Shown here: positions 1-10,134 of the stretch, in pieces
Layout: each line of letters begins with the position of its first letter
Numbering within the stretch: position 1 is the stretch's first letter
From: Macrophomina tecta
Taxonomy: Eukaryota > Ascomycota > Dothideomycetes > Botryosphaeriales > Botryosphaeriaceae
Length of the DNA: 64,000 bases
Direction: 5' to 3'
Assembly: GCA_024180945.1 (NCBI GenBank)
Contig: JAKSGN010000043.1
Location: 1,612,001 to 1,676,000, forward strand
The notes under the pieces: generated by a model
The model's input: only the letters and a program-made list of their open reading frames with translations
Database searches by the model: none
What the model was told of the DNA's origin: nothing
Translations under genes and position numbers: made by a program

Positions 1-132
1 TTCAACTTCGCGATTGCCGAGGTATCTGTGAAATGTGAGGTGTAGAGGCCGCGAAACTGCCTTCTGGAACGCGGGGTTGCGGCGGTGGTAGCGGGAGCTA
101 TTCTTTTTATGTGAAGAGCTGGCGCGAGTCAT
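1..132 (-). CDS. possible N-terminal fragment of a gene running off the left edge
   Basis: On the minus strand an ATG at 132 opens a frame that stays open for 44 codons to the window edge. The peptide is Ser/Arg/His-rich and begins MTRASSSHKKNSS. I do not recognise a family. The support is only an open frame and an acceptable start context (CCAATGA). The real gene may start elsewhere or this may be chance. Confidence 0.25.
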   Translation of the reverse strand, partial: MTRASSSHKKNSSRYHRRNPAFQKAVSRPLHLTFHRYLGNREVE

Positions 133-843
133 TGGCCTCCGATGACCCCAGCCTAGAACCGTATTGCGTCATTGATTACGGACTCTGGCGCCTCGGCTTC
201 TTGCCCAATTTCCCGTGAGCATCCTTTAGTCTTTGGAAGATCCAGATGTGCTATGGCAGAATTCCACGTCTCTTGGTTGCATGGGCCGATTTCGCGGCTC
301 ATGTTGCCCAGCTCCTTCGGCTGCTTAAGTACATGATTCATGACGCTTTCCTGAATAGGGTATCACGCATGGACTTCGCACGATCCAGCTTGCTTCCATG
401 TCCTCTGTTTCTCTTGTATGGACGAGAAGTTCCTTCTTGAAAATTCGTACCTGGCCTACGCTGTCACTCCTAGACTGTTGACCTGCCGTTTGTCTTTTGA
501 TTTCCAATTTTCCTGCCTGTTAAACGCGCTCGGTTACAGTCCTATATTGTGTTCTGTGCACTTCGAGCACGGCGGTACGTCTCCATTATTAATTCATATC
601 TGTGCTGATTATCATGAGCCTCTGACCTAGCTGGAGTGTTGGTTTAGTTTGCTCCATTGCAAAAATTCAGGCTACAAACGCTGTGTCCCACCATGTGATT
701 ACCCGTTTTCGACACCGCCCGCAGCAGCGCCCCGCTGCCAAGCGCCACGGAACACATGCATCTCGTACCTATAGCTCTCTGGGGCCTTGTTAAATCAGTA
801 TATGACCTTCTTCGGCTAAAATTCTTTCAATCAACAAGCAGGA
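133..843. other. intergenic, nothing recognised
   Basis: Only short overlapping open frames in several phases are present. I see no splice-compatible gene, transposon or structured RNA here. It separates the possible left-edge gene from the tRNA-Pro gene. Confidence 0.5.
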
Positions 844-985
844 GGCCTAGTGGGTAAGTCATACTCCTCCCTCTACACCACCATGCACACGACTAACCCC
901 AAACCAGTCTAGTGGTTACGATTCTCGCTTTGGGAGGTGCCTTCTGAACTGCGAGAGGTCCCGCTTTCGACTTGCGGCTGGGCCC
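844..985 (+). tRNA. tRNA-Pro (UGG), split by two intervening sequences
   Basis: From 907 the sequence reads as a eukaryotic tRNA-Pro: D arm 907-922, anticodon stem CTCGC/GCGAG at 924-928 and 951-955, anticodon TGG at 931-933. A 15-nt intron (935-949) sits at the canonical position after base 37. The T loop TTCGACT is at 966-972 and the 3' acceptor strand CTGGGCC at 978-984, with discriminator C985. No 5' acceptor partner lies next to the D arm. GGCCTAG at 844-850, followed by TG, pairs perfectly with the 3' strand (one G-T wobble). Joining 844-853 to 908 restores an uninterrupted tRNA-Pro 5' half. The 54-bp insert 854-907 starts GTAAGT, contains GACTAAC and ends CAG. Oddities: the T stem has a T-T mismatch at 53:61 and the B box matches weakly outside its core, so decay is possible. 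A run of nine T at 1035-1043 could terminate Pol III. Confidence 0.65.
854..907 (+). other. 54-bp spliceosomal-type insert inside the tRNA-Pro gene
   Basis: The insert begins GTAAGT (854-859), carries the branch-like GACTAAC at 891-897 and ends CCAG at 904-907. The branch A is about 11 nt from the acceptor. Its length, donor, branch and acceptor match the protein-gene introns of this window. It interrupts the tRNA between bases 10 and 11, or equivalently 9 and 10 because one G is ambiguous. Known eukaryotic tRNA introns sit after base 37, so this position is not expected for the tRNA endonuclease. Confidence 0.55.
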
Positions 986-1034
986 CAGCTATCCCCTTTG
1001 CTGCTCACTGTCTTGTGAGCGGTCTTCGTGCTCC

Positions 1035-1043
1035 TTTTTTTTT
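1035..1043 (+). terminator. T9 run, candidate Pol III terminator for tRNA-Pro
   Basis: Nine consecutive T lie 50 nt downstream of the tRNA 3' end, with no earlier run of four or more T in between. The distance is longer than usual but workable for Pol III. Confidence 0.4.
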
Positions 1044-1844
1044 GCTGCTGAACGGCAAGTGTGATCAGATCGAAGATGACATGAGGGGAGATGCTCTCTT
1101 ATTCGTACGACTGATTTCTTCGGCCTGATTTGCGTTCGACGACTGCAAATGTATTTGGCTGTTGTTGAAGTGGCTGATCCAAATGATCTGTCTAGGGGAA
1201 GCGCCGTACAGGGCTAATCGCACTTCTTCCGCGAGAAGCGGAGTAAAGGGAGTAGCATCTGCCAGGAAAGTATCAGAAGATGAGATGAGGAGCTTAACAT
1301 ATGGCTGTTCCGTGAAGGTGGCCAGCAAAAAGTCCAGGTGATGATAAGCACATCATGTACAATTGTGTCCTAAAAACTCGTGGGTACATTGACAACTTAA
1401 CCGTTAAGCGATGACCACTCATTATGATCTAGCGGGCATGGAAGGTGAAAATGGTCACAGATCGCTTCGCACGAACCTCATGGGAAGGATAGTTGAAATG
1501 GGTTTTGTTGTAAACGCATCAGTTGACGATATAGTATACTGTATCATCAACCAGAATTGAGCCGAACTGCCAAAAGCCGTACCTTCCAGCTGTTTTGCGA
1601 AATAAGATGGTTGATCTTTTAGCCAGTTGTCTAGCACCATCATAAAGTACGCATGAAGCAATCACCAGTGGGTGCTGCTGGCATAGTAGGACGAAAGATT
1701 GAGTGGTAAACCCTGATAGCTCATTTGAATTGATTAAATCTAGTTTGAGCATCGTTGGAGAGCCATTCCAGCCGAATCTACCTGGTGTACTCCAATCTTT
1801 AGTACCGAGTAAGGTGTATATTACACGAACAGGGAAGTCATCGA
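1044..1844. other. intergenic, 3' flank of RPN11
   Basis: No gene recognised. A 109-codon open frame on the minus strand (1519-1848) begins exactly over the RPN11 stop and has no recognisable motif, so I treat it as 3' UTR. Confidence 0.5.
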
Positions 1845-3125
1845 TCATAGCTCGTCATCCACCTCCATTTCGCCGTTGACGGCACCGTTCGCGCCTGCAT
1901 TCTTGGGCAAGCAGGCCTCCTTGTCAATCATCTGCCTTGAAACCGCAACGATATTGTCCTCGATGAGCTGTTGACCGACGTCCTCGATGTCTGTGATATG
2001 GTTAGCAAGCCCCTCCCTGTTTCAGTTGAAGGGATATACGCACGCTTCTTTGGGTCCACCTTGCCGACATATCTTGTCTTTAGCTGCTCTTTCGACAACT
2101 CCGTCTCCTCCTTCACCCTCTTCTCGTAGCCCTCTGCCAAGCTCACCAATCTCTTCAGCTTATCCACGTTCTTCTCACCCTCCTGCTTGAAGTCATCCAT
2201 CTCTAGTGCCTCCGTCCACACGTGCTTGTGCAAGTTCATCAACATGTTCTCCTCCAGTCCTGTCTTTCTGTAATTGATTCCTATGCTGTAGTAGTGCCTG
2301 TTCAGACCGTGGATGAGAGCTTGGATCGAGGGCTTGTTCAGGTGGCCCAAGTTGGACGTGGTTTGCCGGGGTTCGTGGCCCATCATGAGCGTTTGCGGGT
2401 TGATCAAGCGGAAAGCATCGATGACGACCTTGCCCTTAACGGACTGAATGGGGTCCACGACAACGGCAACGGCGCGGGGGGTGAGTTGCTCGAAGGATTG
2501 CTGCGTGTTGATATCGACGCTGGAAAGCCAGCAGCCGAAACCGGGATGCGAGTGGTACCAACCAACGACAGTCTCGGGCCTAGTCATTATGTCAGAATAC
2601 CGACCCGTAATCGCCTCTCTGGGTATGTTCCGTACCGTCCCGTCTGCCTCAGCATGTCCATCATCTTAGTTTGGAAAACCGGGTCCACAGCCTCGACACT
2701 GACACCAGTACCGCTTTGGGGCATGGCAAAGACATCAACCACCCGCACAGTGTAGTCATCCACGAATTCTCCCAGCATCAGGCCCATGACTTCCATCGGC
2801 ACACCGGCGCGGCCGTGTCGCAGCATCTTGAGGAGGGCGAGAGAGGAAATGTAGACGGTTTCGGAGTTGTCAATGAGATTCGTGTCCTAAAGAGACCTGC
2901 AATTAGCTTGCTGTGCCGGGCAAGCAGCTCGCGGAAGCCGGAAGCAAGCTGCGGTGGCATACAAAGTACCAGTCCGCCAACCATCCATCAGGGTACGGAA
3001 AGGGGTCCATCTTGCCGGAAAAGCAGTGCGAGGCGGTATGTAGCAGGAAGAGGAGGACGTACCTGAGCTGGACCGGCATCTCTCATGCCCTGCGCAGCGG
3101 CGAGCATGCGGTTTAGGCGATCCAT
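1845..3125 (-). CDS. RPN11: 26S proteasome regulatory subunit Rpn11 (JAMM deubiquitinase)
   Basis: Four exons (3125-3063, 2886-2636, 2579-2044, 1990-1845) give 331 residues, close to the family length. The protein begins [14 protein letters not shown] and contains the nearly invariant block [20 protein letters not shown]. The JAMM zinc site is complete: Glu near residue 53, then [14 protein letters not shown] with His114, His116 and Asp127. The C-terminal part ([18 protein letters not shown], then a coiled-coil-like KR/E-rich stretch and [13 protein letters not shown]) is typical of Rpn11. In the family this subunit sits in the proteasome lid and removes ubiquitin chains from substrates as they are threaded in. 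Intron 1 is 176 bp; introns 2 and 3 are 56 and 53 bp. It is divergent from the RPD3-type gene and shares a 423-bp intergenic region with it. Confidence 0.97.
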
Positions 3126-3548
3126 GCTGGAGTGACGCTGTGTGTGGGGCGAATTTACGAGAAGAGCAAGGTCGGACGGGCGGTGAGTGAGCAGTGGAGA
3201 AGGCTGGGAGGGCTAGCAGAGCGATGGTGGATGGAACAACGGCGCAGGATGGAGGATGTTGTGTGCTATTGTGAGGCGCTGGAGCTCCCGGCGGCGGAGC
3301 TGACGCTAGACAGGTGCATCGGAGCCCCGGCGAAACTACGCCGAGCTGGGCCGTCCGCCGCCCGCCGCTGCTCACCGCTTTCGTCCATGCGTGGCGCGCA
3401 CTTTGATTGGTCCACTGCTGACGCTCTTCTGCTTGCCCGCGCTGAGAGCTCCCACCGGCTCCGTCCCTCTGTCGCTCACATCGTTCTGTTTGCTGAACCC
3501 TCGCGCTTTGAGTCCGTCATCCTCTGCCAGCTTCCGCCAGCCGCAACA
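3126..3548. promoter_or_regulatory. shared divergent promoter region RPN11/RPD3
   Basis: The 423 bp lie between the start codons of two divergent housekeeping genes. There is no clear TATA box. Pyrimidine-rich stretches precede the HDAC start. A long open frame across it (3132-3860) lacks protein-like features. Confidence 0.5.
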
Positions 3549-5856
3549 ATGGTCGGCGCCGGCGCTCCTCCGCTCGACGACTTCAACGTCAACGGCAGCT
3601 CCCAGCCCAAGAAAGTTGCTTACTTTTACGACTCCGATGTGGGCAACTATGCCTACGTCGCTGGTCATCCCATGAAGCCGCATCGCATACGCATGGCCCA
3701 CAGCCTGATCATGAACTATGGCCTTTACAAAAAGCTCGAAATCTACGTACGTATCTGTTCCCCACCCTGCGATCATCTGCGCCGTCTCAACGCGCCCCGA
3801 GCGTTTTCTAGCTGCAGTGGCACCAATATACGATGGACAGCTAGCTTACAGGTGATGTAGCGCGCGAAACCGGCCTCCAAGTTCGAGATGACGCAGTTCC
3901 ACACCGACGAATATGTTGACTTCCTGCAGAAAGTCACCCCGGACAACATGGACAACTTCGCCAAGGAACAGAGCAAGTTCAACGTCGGTGACGACTGCCC
4001 CGTCTTCGACGGTCTGTTTGAGTACTGTGGTATTAGCGCTGGTGGTAGCATGGAGGGTGCAGCGCGCCTGAACCGAGGGAAGTGCGACGTCGCCGTCAAC
4101 TGGGCTGGTGGTCTCCATCATGCCAAGAAGAGCGAAGCCAGTGGATTCTGCTACGTTAACGGTAAGTCACCCCATTATGCTTTCTCTGTGGGTTATAGAG
4201 CTAGATCCAACTAACGGAGGGTTTCTATCTAGATATTGTACTCGGCATCATCGAACTCCTCCGCTTCAAGCAGCGCGTGCTGTATATCGATATCGACGTG
4301 CACCACGGCGATGGCGTCGAAGAAGCCTTCTACACGACCGACCGCGTCATGACCGTGTCCTTCCACAAGTATGGCGAATACTTCCCGGGAACCGGCGAGC
4401 TGCGCGACATCGGTGTAGGCAACGGCAAGCATTATGCTGTTAATTTCCCGCTGAGAGATGGTATCACCGACGAGACGTACAAGGGAATCTTCGAGCCTGT
4501 CATTAAGGCTGTCATGGACTGGTACAGACCAGAAGCAGTGGTTCTGCAGTGTGGAGGTGACAGCTTGTCTGGTGATAGGTTGGGTGCCTTCAATCTCAGT
4601 ATGAGAGGCCATGCAAACTGCGTCAGATTCGTCAAGAGTTTCAATCTGCCCACGCTGGTCCTGGGAGGAGGAGGCTATACCATGCGCAATGTTGCGCGCA
4701 CTTGGGCGTACGAAACTGGCCAGCTGGTTGGCAGTGAGCTGGGCCCTCAGCTTCCCTACAACGACTACTTCGATGTACGTGCACATACGCTATGAGGTGT
4801 AATTGGCTAACAACATGGTAGTATTTCGCCCCCGATTTCGAGCTGGATGTCCGTCCTTCGAACATGGACAATGCGAACTCCCCCGAATACCTGGACAAGA
4901 TACGCACTCAGGTTATCGAGAACATCAAGCGGACCGCGTTTGCTCCCTCGGTCCAGATGACTGACGTCCCACGGTCACCGCTCATGCCCGGTATGGACGA
5001 TGAAGCAGAAGATGAGATGAACGATATGGATGAGGATGAGAATCCAGACGTCAGGTATACACAACATCGTTGGGATAAGAGAGTGGAGAAGGAGGGTGAG
5101 CTCAGTGAAAGTGAAGACGAGGCGGAAAATGAAAAGCAAGGCGTTCGCAAACAGCCAGGCCGGAAGCGCAGGATGAACATCATGGACTACCAAAACGCCA
5201 ATGCTGTTGATGGGGATACTACTCCCAGGCCTGGTAGTGCCAATGGTGCTGAAGCGAGCAATGCCAGCGCCCCTGACACAAGGAAATCTTCCAGACGCAC
5301 TAGTCCGGCCGCCCCTGCAGAGGCAAGCGCCAGTCAACCGGCCTCGACCACCCAGTCACCAACTTCCGCAGCAGTCGATTCAGGAATTCCACCCGCTACT
5401 GCAGCTGCGGATCTTGATGGAGACGTTGACATGTCCAACGCCCCCGAACCTACGGAAACGATTAATGAGGAAGCCGAAGCTCCTGCGACTGCATCCGCAA
5501 CCACGGCAGACGAGCCTACTTCCGCCCTCACCCCTCCCGCTTCTCCACCTCCAGCACCAGCACCAGCTGCGGAACCAATGGAAGAAGAGACATCGGCGGC
5601 TGCGGAGCCCGAGACTGTAGAGCCTGCACCAAAGGTCGAGCCTGAGATCGAACAGCCAGCCACTGCTCCGGTCGGTGGCAGCCCAGTTCCGGCACGCGGC
5701 ACCACGGCGACTGCCGACACTTCTGCCGAAGACGTTGAGATGGACGATGCCGAGCCAGGCGTTCTTAAGGAGGAGGGTCTTAGAGAAAGACAGGAGGAGG
5801 AGGTCAAGGGCGAATCTGCAGCCAAGGTTGCGGCCGATGCCGATGCTGCCTCTTAA
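3549..5856 (+). CDS. RPD3: class I histone deacetylase, RPD3/RpdA type
   Basis: Exons 3549-3746, 3861-4161, 4233-4774 and 4822-5856 encode 691 residues. The deacetylase domain covers about residues 18-400. It has the His pair in [20 protein letters not shown] (His152-153), the metal-binding [14 protein letters not shown], and [15 protein letters not shown]. It is much closer to yeast Rpd3 than to Hos2. The family removes acetyl groups from histone tails in Sin3 complexes in the nucleus. The C-terminal tail (about 290 residues) is unusually long: first acidic with a basic patch (KQPGRKRRM), then low-complexity Ala/Pro/Thr/Glu. An extended charged tail is a known feature of filamentous-fungus RpdA proteins. 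A second class I HDAC (HOS2 type) lies 45 kb downstream. Confidence 0.97.
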
Positions 5857-6286
5857 GATCATTTCACAGGCATAAACTCCGATTGAAGGGCAGGATGGGA
5901 GTAAGAGGTTGGGCGGATTATGTGATCGGGCGCTGGTTTACCCGCAGTTCAGATTGTGAGATTGCCTTTTGGCACCTCTAGCTGCCGGTGTTTGTGTCTC
6001 TCATGCAAGCATGTTTATTGGTTTGGATCTAAGAACGATACCATATAGGCGTTGGCTCAAACAAAAGGGACTGAGAAAGTCATATACATCTACTTCCTGT
6101 AGCCGGGCGTAATGGAATTCGAGGCACTCTAATTAGCATTCGCCATGCTTTTGGTATCATGTGCGGTCTTTGCCCGAGTGGGCATACCTTTGATATCATC
6201 TGGCTGCATCTGAGTAGAAACCAATGCTTGTATGGACGTTTCTTACATTTATGGTCAGAACACATTAATCTACGGGTATTCACATA
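5857..6286. other. convergent 3' flanks
   Basis: Intergenic sequence between the stop codons of two convergent genes. It is moderately AT-rich and presumably 3' UTR; nothing else was seen. Confidence 0.5.
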
Positions 6287-7204
6287 TCAGGAATGCTTTC
6301 CAGACCAAAGATGCAACCTCGCGATGCCTGTCTCCAGCTCGACAATTTTATCCGCCCATCCGCGCTCCGGGCCATACGTGATGCGCTTGCCATGCACCGT
6401 GACCTGGCGCATTAGCTCCGTCATGAGCGGGCTGTCCTTTGTCACGCTCGGGAAGCCGTCGAACTGCACCTCCTCGATGCCGGGCACGCGCAGCAGGAGG
6501 CTCCGCAACAAGTCGCCGCAAAAGGCCGTGAAGAAGTCGTCGCTGCGCCGGAAGCCGCGGAAGATCTCGTCGCTCGCCGGGTCGCACTCGACGAAGACCT
6601 TGAGTGAGCGCACCTCGCGCAGGTCCGCCAGCCCCAGCTTCTCCGCCCCTTCCGGCGACAAGTCCCAGCACCTAGGCAGCGGGCCTTGCCAGCCGGGGCC
6701 CAGGCGCAGCTCGAGGCGCGTCAGGGAGTTGCGGTAGCGCGGGGGCAGGCGCGCGAGCAGCGGCTTCTTGGTGTGGAAGAAGCGGCCGTGCAAGGGGAAC
6801 AGGCGGAACTGGTTGGCGCCGTAGAAGACGCGGTAGGCCTCCTCGTGCATGCGGTGCGAGGTCAGGTATAGGGGCAGCGCGCGCCGCCAGATGCGCCGGT
6901 AGTTGACGGGGTCAAGGTCGATCACGGTGGGGACGGTGAGCAGCTCCTCGTAGACGCGCAGGCGGATCTCGGCGGGCAGCGCAAAGAAGGGGAAGGGATC
7001 CGTCTCGACGTCGGTCGTGTCGTAGTCCTCGTCATCGTCGTGGTCCTCGGCGGTGGCGTGGTGATGCTGTTGTGGAGCGGCGGGGGAGCGCTGCGCTTTG
7101 GCTGTCGCTTTGGCGCTGCTCGGGGCGGCGATTGTCGTCGTGGCGGACGAATAAGCCTCAGTCGGAGCACGCGCGAGCGCTGCACGTCTAGTCCGTTTTG
7201 TCAT
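6287..7204 (-). CDS. F-box/2EXR-like protein of unknown function
   Basis: A single exon encodes 305 residues. The N-terminal 80 residues are low complexity: basic and Ala/Ser-rich, then HHH and an acidic DHDDDEDYDTTDVETD stretch. Then comes FPFFALPAEIRLRVYEELL, the Leu-Pro-x-Glu-(I)-R-x-x-(I/V)-Y pattern of the F-box-like 2EXR proteins that are abundant in Dothideomycetes. The rest (LTSHRMHEEAYRVFYGANQF and a Leu-rich C-terminal half) fits this family, in which the function is generally unknown. Codon use is strongly GC-biased. The neighbour downstream on the plus strand is divergent and 966 bp away. Confidence 0.8.
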   Translation of the reverse strand: MTKRTRRAALARAPTEAYSSATTTIAAPSSAKATAKAQRSPAAPQQHHHATAEDHDDDEDYDTTDVETDPFPFFALPAEIRLRVYEELLTVPTVIDLDPVNYRRIWRRALPLYLTSHRMHEEAYRVFYGANQFRLFPLHGRFFHTKKPLLARLPPRYRNSLTRLELRLGPGWQGPLPRCWDLSPEGAEKLGLADLREVRSLKVFVECDPASDEIFRGFRRSDDFFTAFCGDLLRSLLLRVPGIEEVQFDGFPSVTKDSPLMTELMRQVTVHGKRITYGPERGWADKIVELETGIARLHLWSGKHS

Positions 7205-8170
7205 TGCAGATAGATGGCGTGCGAAAGGTTATATGGGTTCGAGGTATGGATAGCTACGCTGGGCGAGAGGACGCGGGCGGACGGCTCGCGCAACGGCTTG
7301 CCGACCTGGGTTCATGCATCCATCTTGAAAGCGGGGTAGTTGAGAGATATGGTGAGTGAAGCGGAGGGGAGCGAAGCAGGAATGCGAGAAGCAGAGGTGT
7401 CGCGTGGACGAGTACGCAGGCTGATGCGAAGCGGCAGGGAAGGAGTTGTAGTCAGCAGGTAGAGTGGCGGGAGTGGAGGTGGACTCCGGAGTTAAGATCG
7501 GAGACAATGATGCGATTCAAGTGGTCATAAATGTACCGCTTCAACGGGAGTCAACGGCTCACGGAATCAGAGCTGCTGCTTCTTGACAGCGGGAGGCGTC
7601 TCTCTCCCCAGCTAATACAACCCCGGGCTCACGCTTGAACAAGACACCGCAAGGGCGCGAGCAAGCGAGCAAGGCGTCAAATTTTCCTGGGTTTCAAATT
7701 TCAACTTTCTGAAGAGAAGAGAAAAGAGGCGGCGGAGGGGGCGATCGAATTTTGAGGCCGCCGTCGCTTAGCGAGTCACGTGAAAAGCGCATGTGTCGGT
7801 CGGCTACCGGCGTCTGGCCGCTCAGCCCCCTGTGCCCGCCGTCGGCTTTTGGTTGGCGCGCGCGCGCGAATTGGGGAATGTCGGAGCGCATTGCCCGAGG
7901 TGATGTGCAGCAGACTGGGGATGCGGGCCAAGGCGCCTGCCGCTGGACGTGTGGAGGTGCAGCCCGTGGGGAAACTGAACCTCACCCCAAGGAACACTGA
8001 TTCCGTTGTTTCTTTATATACCGTCGTGAATTTGTGCTGCCCATCGCCGTTCTCCAGTTCACCCTTGTGTCCTCTCCTGCTTCTTGCTGCTCCAGCATCA
8101 AGCTCCCCACCTCCTTCCCGCAGCCCCACACTCAACCAAAACCCCCAGGACATCCCTACAGACCGACAAC
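7205..8170. promoter_or_regulatory. divergent intergenic region with a TATA-like box
   Basis: TTTATATA at 8013-8020 lies about 150 bp upstream of the dehydrogenase start and precedes a CT-rich leader (about 8075-8165). This is a plausible core promoter for the plus-strand gene. The half next to the F-box-like gene shows nothing distinct. Confidence 0.4.
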
Positions 8171-9593
8171 ATGGGCAAGCCAATTGTACTCCACCTCGGT
8201 GACGACATCAAGTGGAACCATGAGCTGTACAAGCAGCTCCAGGACAAGTTTGATATCCGCCGCAGCTACAGCATGGGCCGCGCCGAGTTCAAGCAAGCAC
8301 TGAAGGACAAGAAGTTTGGCGACTTCGTGGCCATGTATAGGCCCTTCTGGAACACCGGCGGCGAGATGGGCAACTGGGACGACGAGCTCATGTAGGTCAC
8401 GCCATTTCTGTCTCAAATTCACCAATTGCTGTGGGAGTTGAGCAAGTTCCCCGGAAAGAGGCGGACTTCGAACCGATGCTCGCGTTGGACAGCGGCCGAA
8501 TCGGGAAATAATTCCCGTCCGCATTGTCAACATCATTGCACAGAAAGTTCAACAGAACAGTCTCAGAGCCGGTGGGTGTGGGCTTACTCCGGAAAGCTGG
8601 GCTGCGGCTCTAGCCGGATTTCCCACCGAAGGGTTGGGCGCTTCATGATCCCAATTGGGGAAACTGGTGAATGCTGCACCAATTCGGCAGTCTTTCCCCG
8701 AGTTGTGGCCCGATACGGGCGTTGAACTACATTCGAGCAGCAAAAGGCGTCCAGAAACTGACTGAGCACGCAGTTCCCTCCTCCCCTCGTCGTGCAAGAT
8801 CTATGCCTCCGCCGGCGCCGGCTTCGACTGGGTCGACACCAAGCGGCTGGCGCAGTCGGGCATCATCTACTGCAACGCCGCCGCCGCATGTACCGAATCG
8901 GTCGCCGACGCGGCCATCTGGCTGATCCTGTCGACCTTCCGCAAGTTCACCTGGTCGGCGCTGTCGGCGCGCTCGCTCGACCCGGAGCGCTTCAAGGACG
9001 CCAACCGCAACATCGCCGCCATCACGCACAACCCCAACGGCTACTCACTCGGCATCATCGGCCTGGGCAAGATCGGCTACCGCATCGCCCAGAAGGCCCA
9101 CGGCGCCTTCGACATGAAGATCCTCTACAACGACATTCGCCGCTTGCCTCAGGACGTCGAGCAGGCCGTCGACGCGAAGTATTATCCCAAGCTCGAGGAC
9201 ATGCTGGCCGTCGCCGACGCCGTGCTCGTCGCTACCCCCTTCGGCGGTGACAAGATCCTCGACGCCAAGCAGTTCCGCGCCATGAAGAAGGGCGCGCGCC
9301 TGATCAACATTGCCCGCGGCAAGCTGATCGACGAGGACGCCCTCGTCCAGGCGCTCGAGAGCGGCCACCTCGAAGCTGCCGGCCTCGACGTTCACTACGA
9401 CGAGCCGCACGTCAACCCCAAGCTCGGAAAGATGGAGAACGTGGAGGTCCTGAGCCACACGGCCGGCGCGAGCGTGGAGAGCCACATCGGCTTCGAGAGG
9501 TTGGGCATTGAGAACATCTTGAGCTTCTTCCAGACCGGCAAGGCAGTGACGCCGGTCAACCTGCACTTTTTGGAGAGCAAATCGAAGTTGTAG
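8171..9593 (+). CDS. NAD-dependent D-isomer-specific 2-hydroxyacid dehydrogenase
   Basis: Exons 8171-8391 and 8774-9593 give 346 residues, normal for the family. The Rossmann motif is LGIIGLGKIGYRIAQ. The catalytic Arg lies in INIARGKLIDEDALV, the Glu in the HYDEPHVNP region, and the His in LSHTAGASV. These define the D-2-hydroxyacid dehydrogenase superfamily, whose members reduce 2-oxoacids such as glyoxylate, hydroxypyruvate or mandelate-type ketoacids with NAD(P)H. The exact substrate cannot be read from the sequence; the closest general type is the fungal glyoxylate/mandelate dehydrogenase group. Removing the 382-bp intron (GTAGGT donor, CAG acceptor) joins DDELI to SLLPSSCKIYASAGAGFDW in frame. 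The intron is six to seven times longer than usual here. Confidence 0.92.
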
Positions 9594-10134
9594 ATAATGT
9601 CAGACACGCAGAGACAGCCCTCTCTGCATTGATACCAAGTGGATTGCGTAAGTAAAAAGGCACGGCACAACATCTGAGTTATATGATTTTAGGTAGCAGG
9701 TCGCATTATGGATTCTCCTTTATGCTGCGAAGGCTTTCAGCCTCATTTATTTGAATGAATGTGAAACCAGCTCAGTGCCGGTGGGTATTGGCGTGGATAA
9801 GTAGTGCACTTGGAGTGTGCAGGGATGAGTATCCGGCAAATGGCCAGGTCAAGCCTGAACTCCCACGATGGGGCGGCGAAAGGAGAGCTTACACCATTGT
9901 CGTGACCTTGGCGTGCGAGCGTGCACATGCCCCGACCACATAAAAAAAAAAAGGTGTGGCTGATATACTCGAGGTAGCTTTTTTGATTTCATTCATTTCG
10001 GATTCTAAGTTTGCCGCCGTTCTTTTTTAAGCCTCCTCATGAAGGCAAGCTCTACATCAAGCCATGATATCTCTGATGTCATCTGAACTAGATAACCCTG
10101 GTTCTGTTCAGATTCTTCTGCCGGTTTGCTCCCT
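9594..10134. other. convergent 3' flanks
   Basis: Between the stops of two convergent genes. It contains an A11 run at 9942-9952 and no other recognisable feature. Confidence 0.5.

Noticed and set aside
1519..1848. 109-codon minus-strand open frame just downstream of RPN11
   Set aside because: It starts over the RPN11 stop codon, has no recognisable motif and no splice partners, so it is best read as 3' UTR.
3132..3860. Long plus-strand open frame including the start of the RPD3-type gene
   Set aside because: The part upstream of 3549 has no family similarity. RPD3 proteins begin near the chosen ATG, and the frame runs into an intron.
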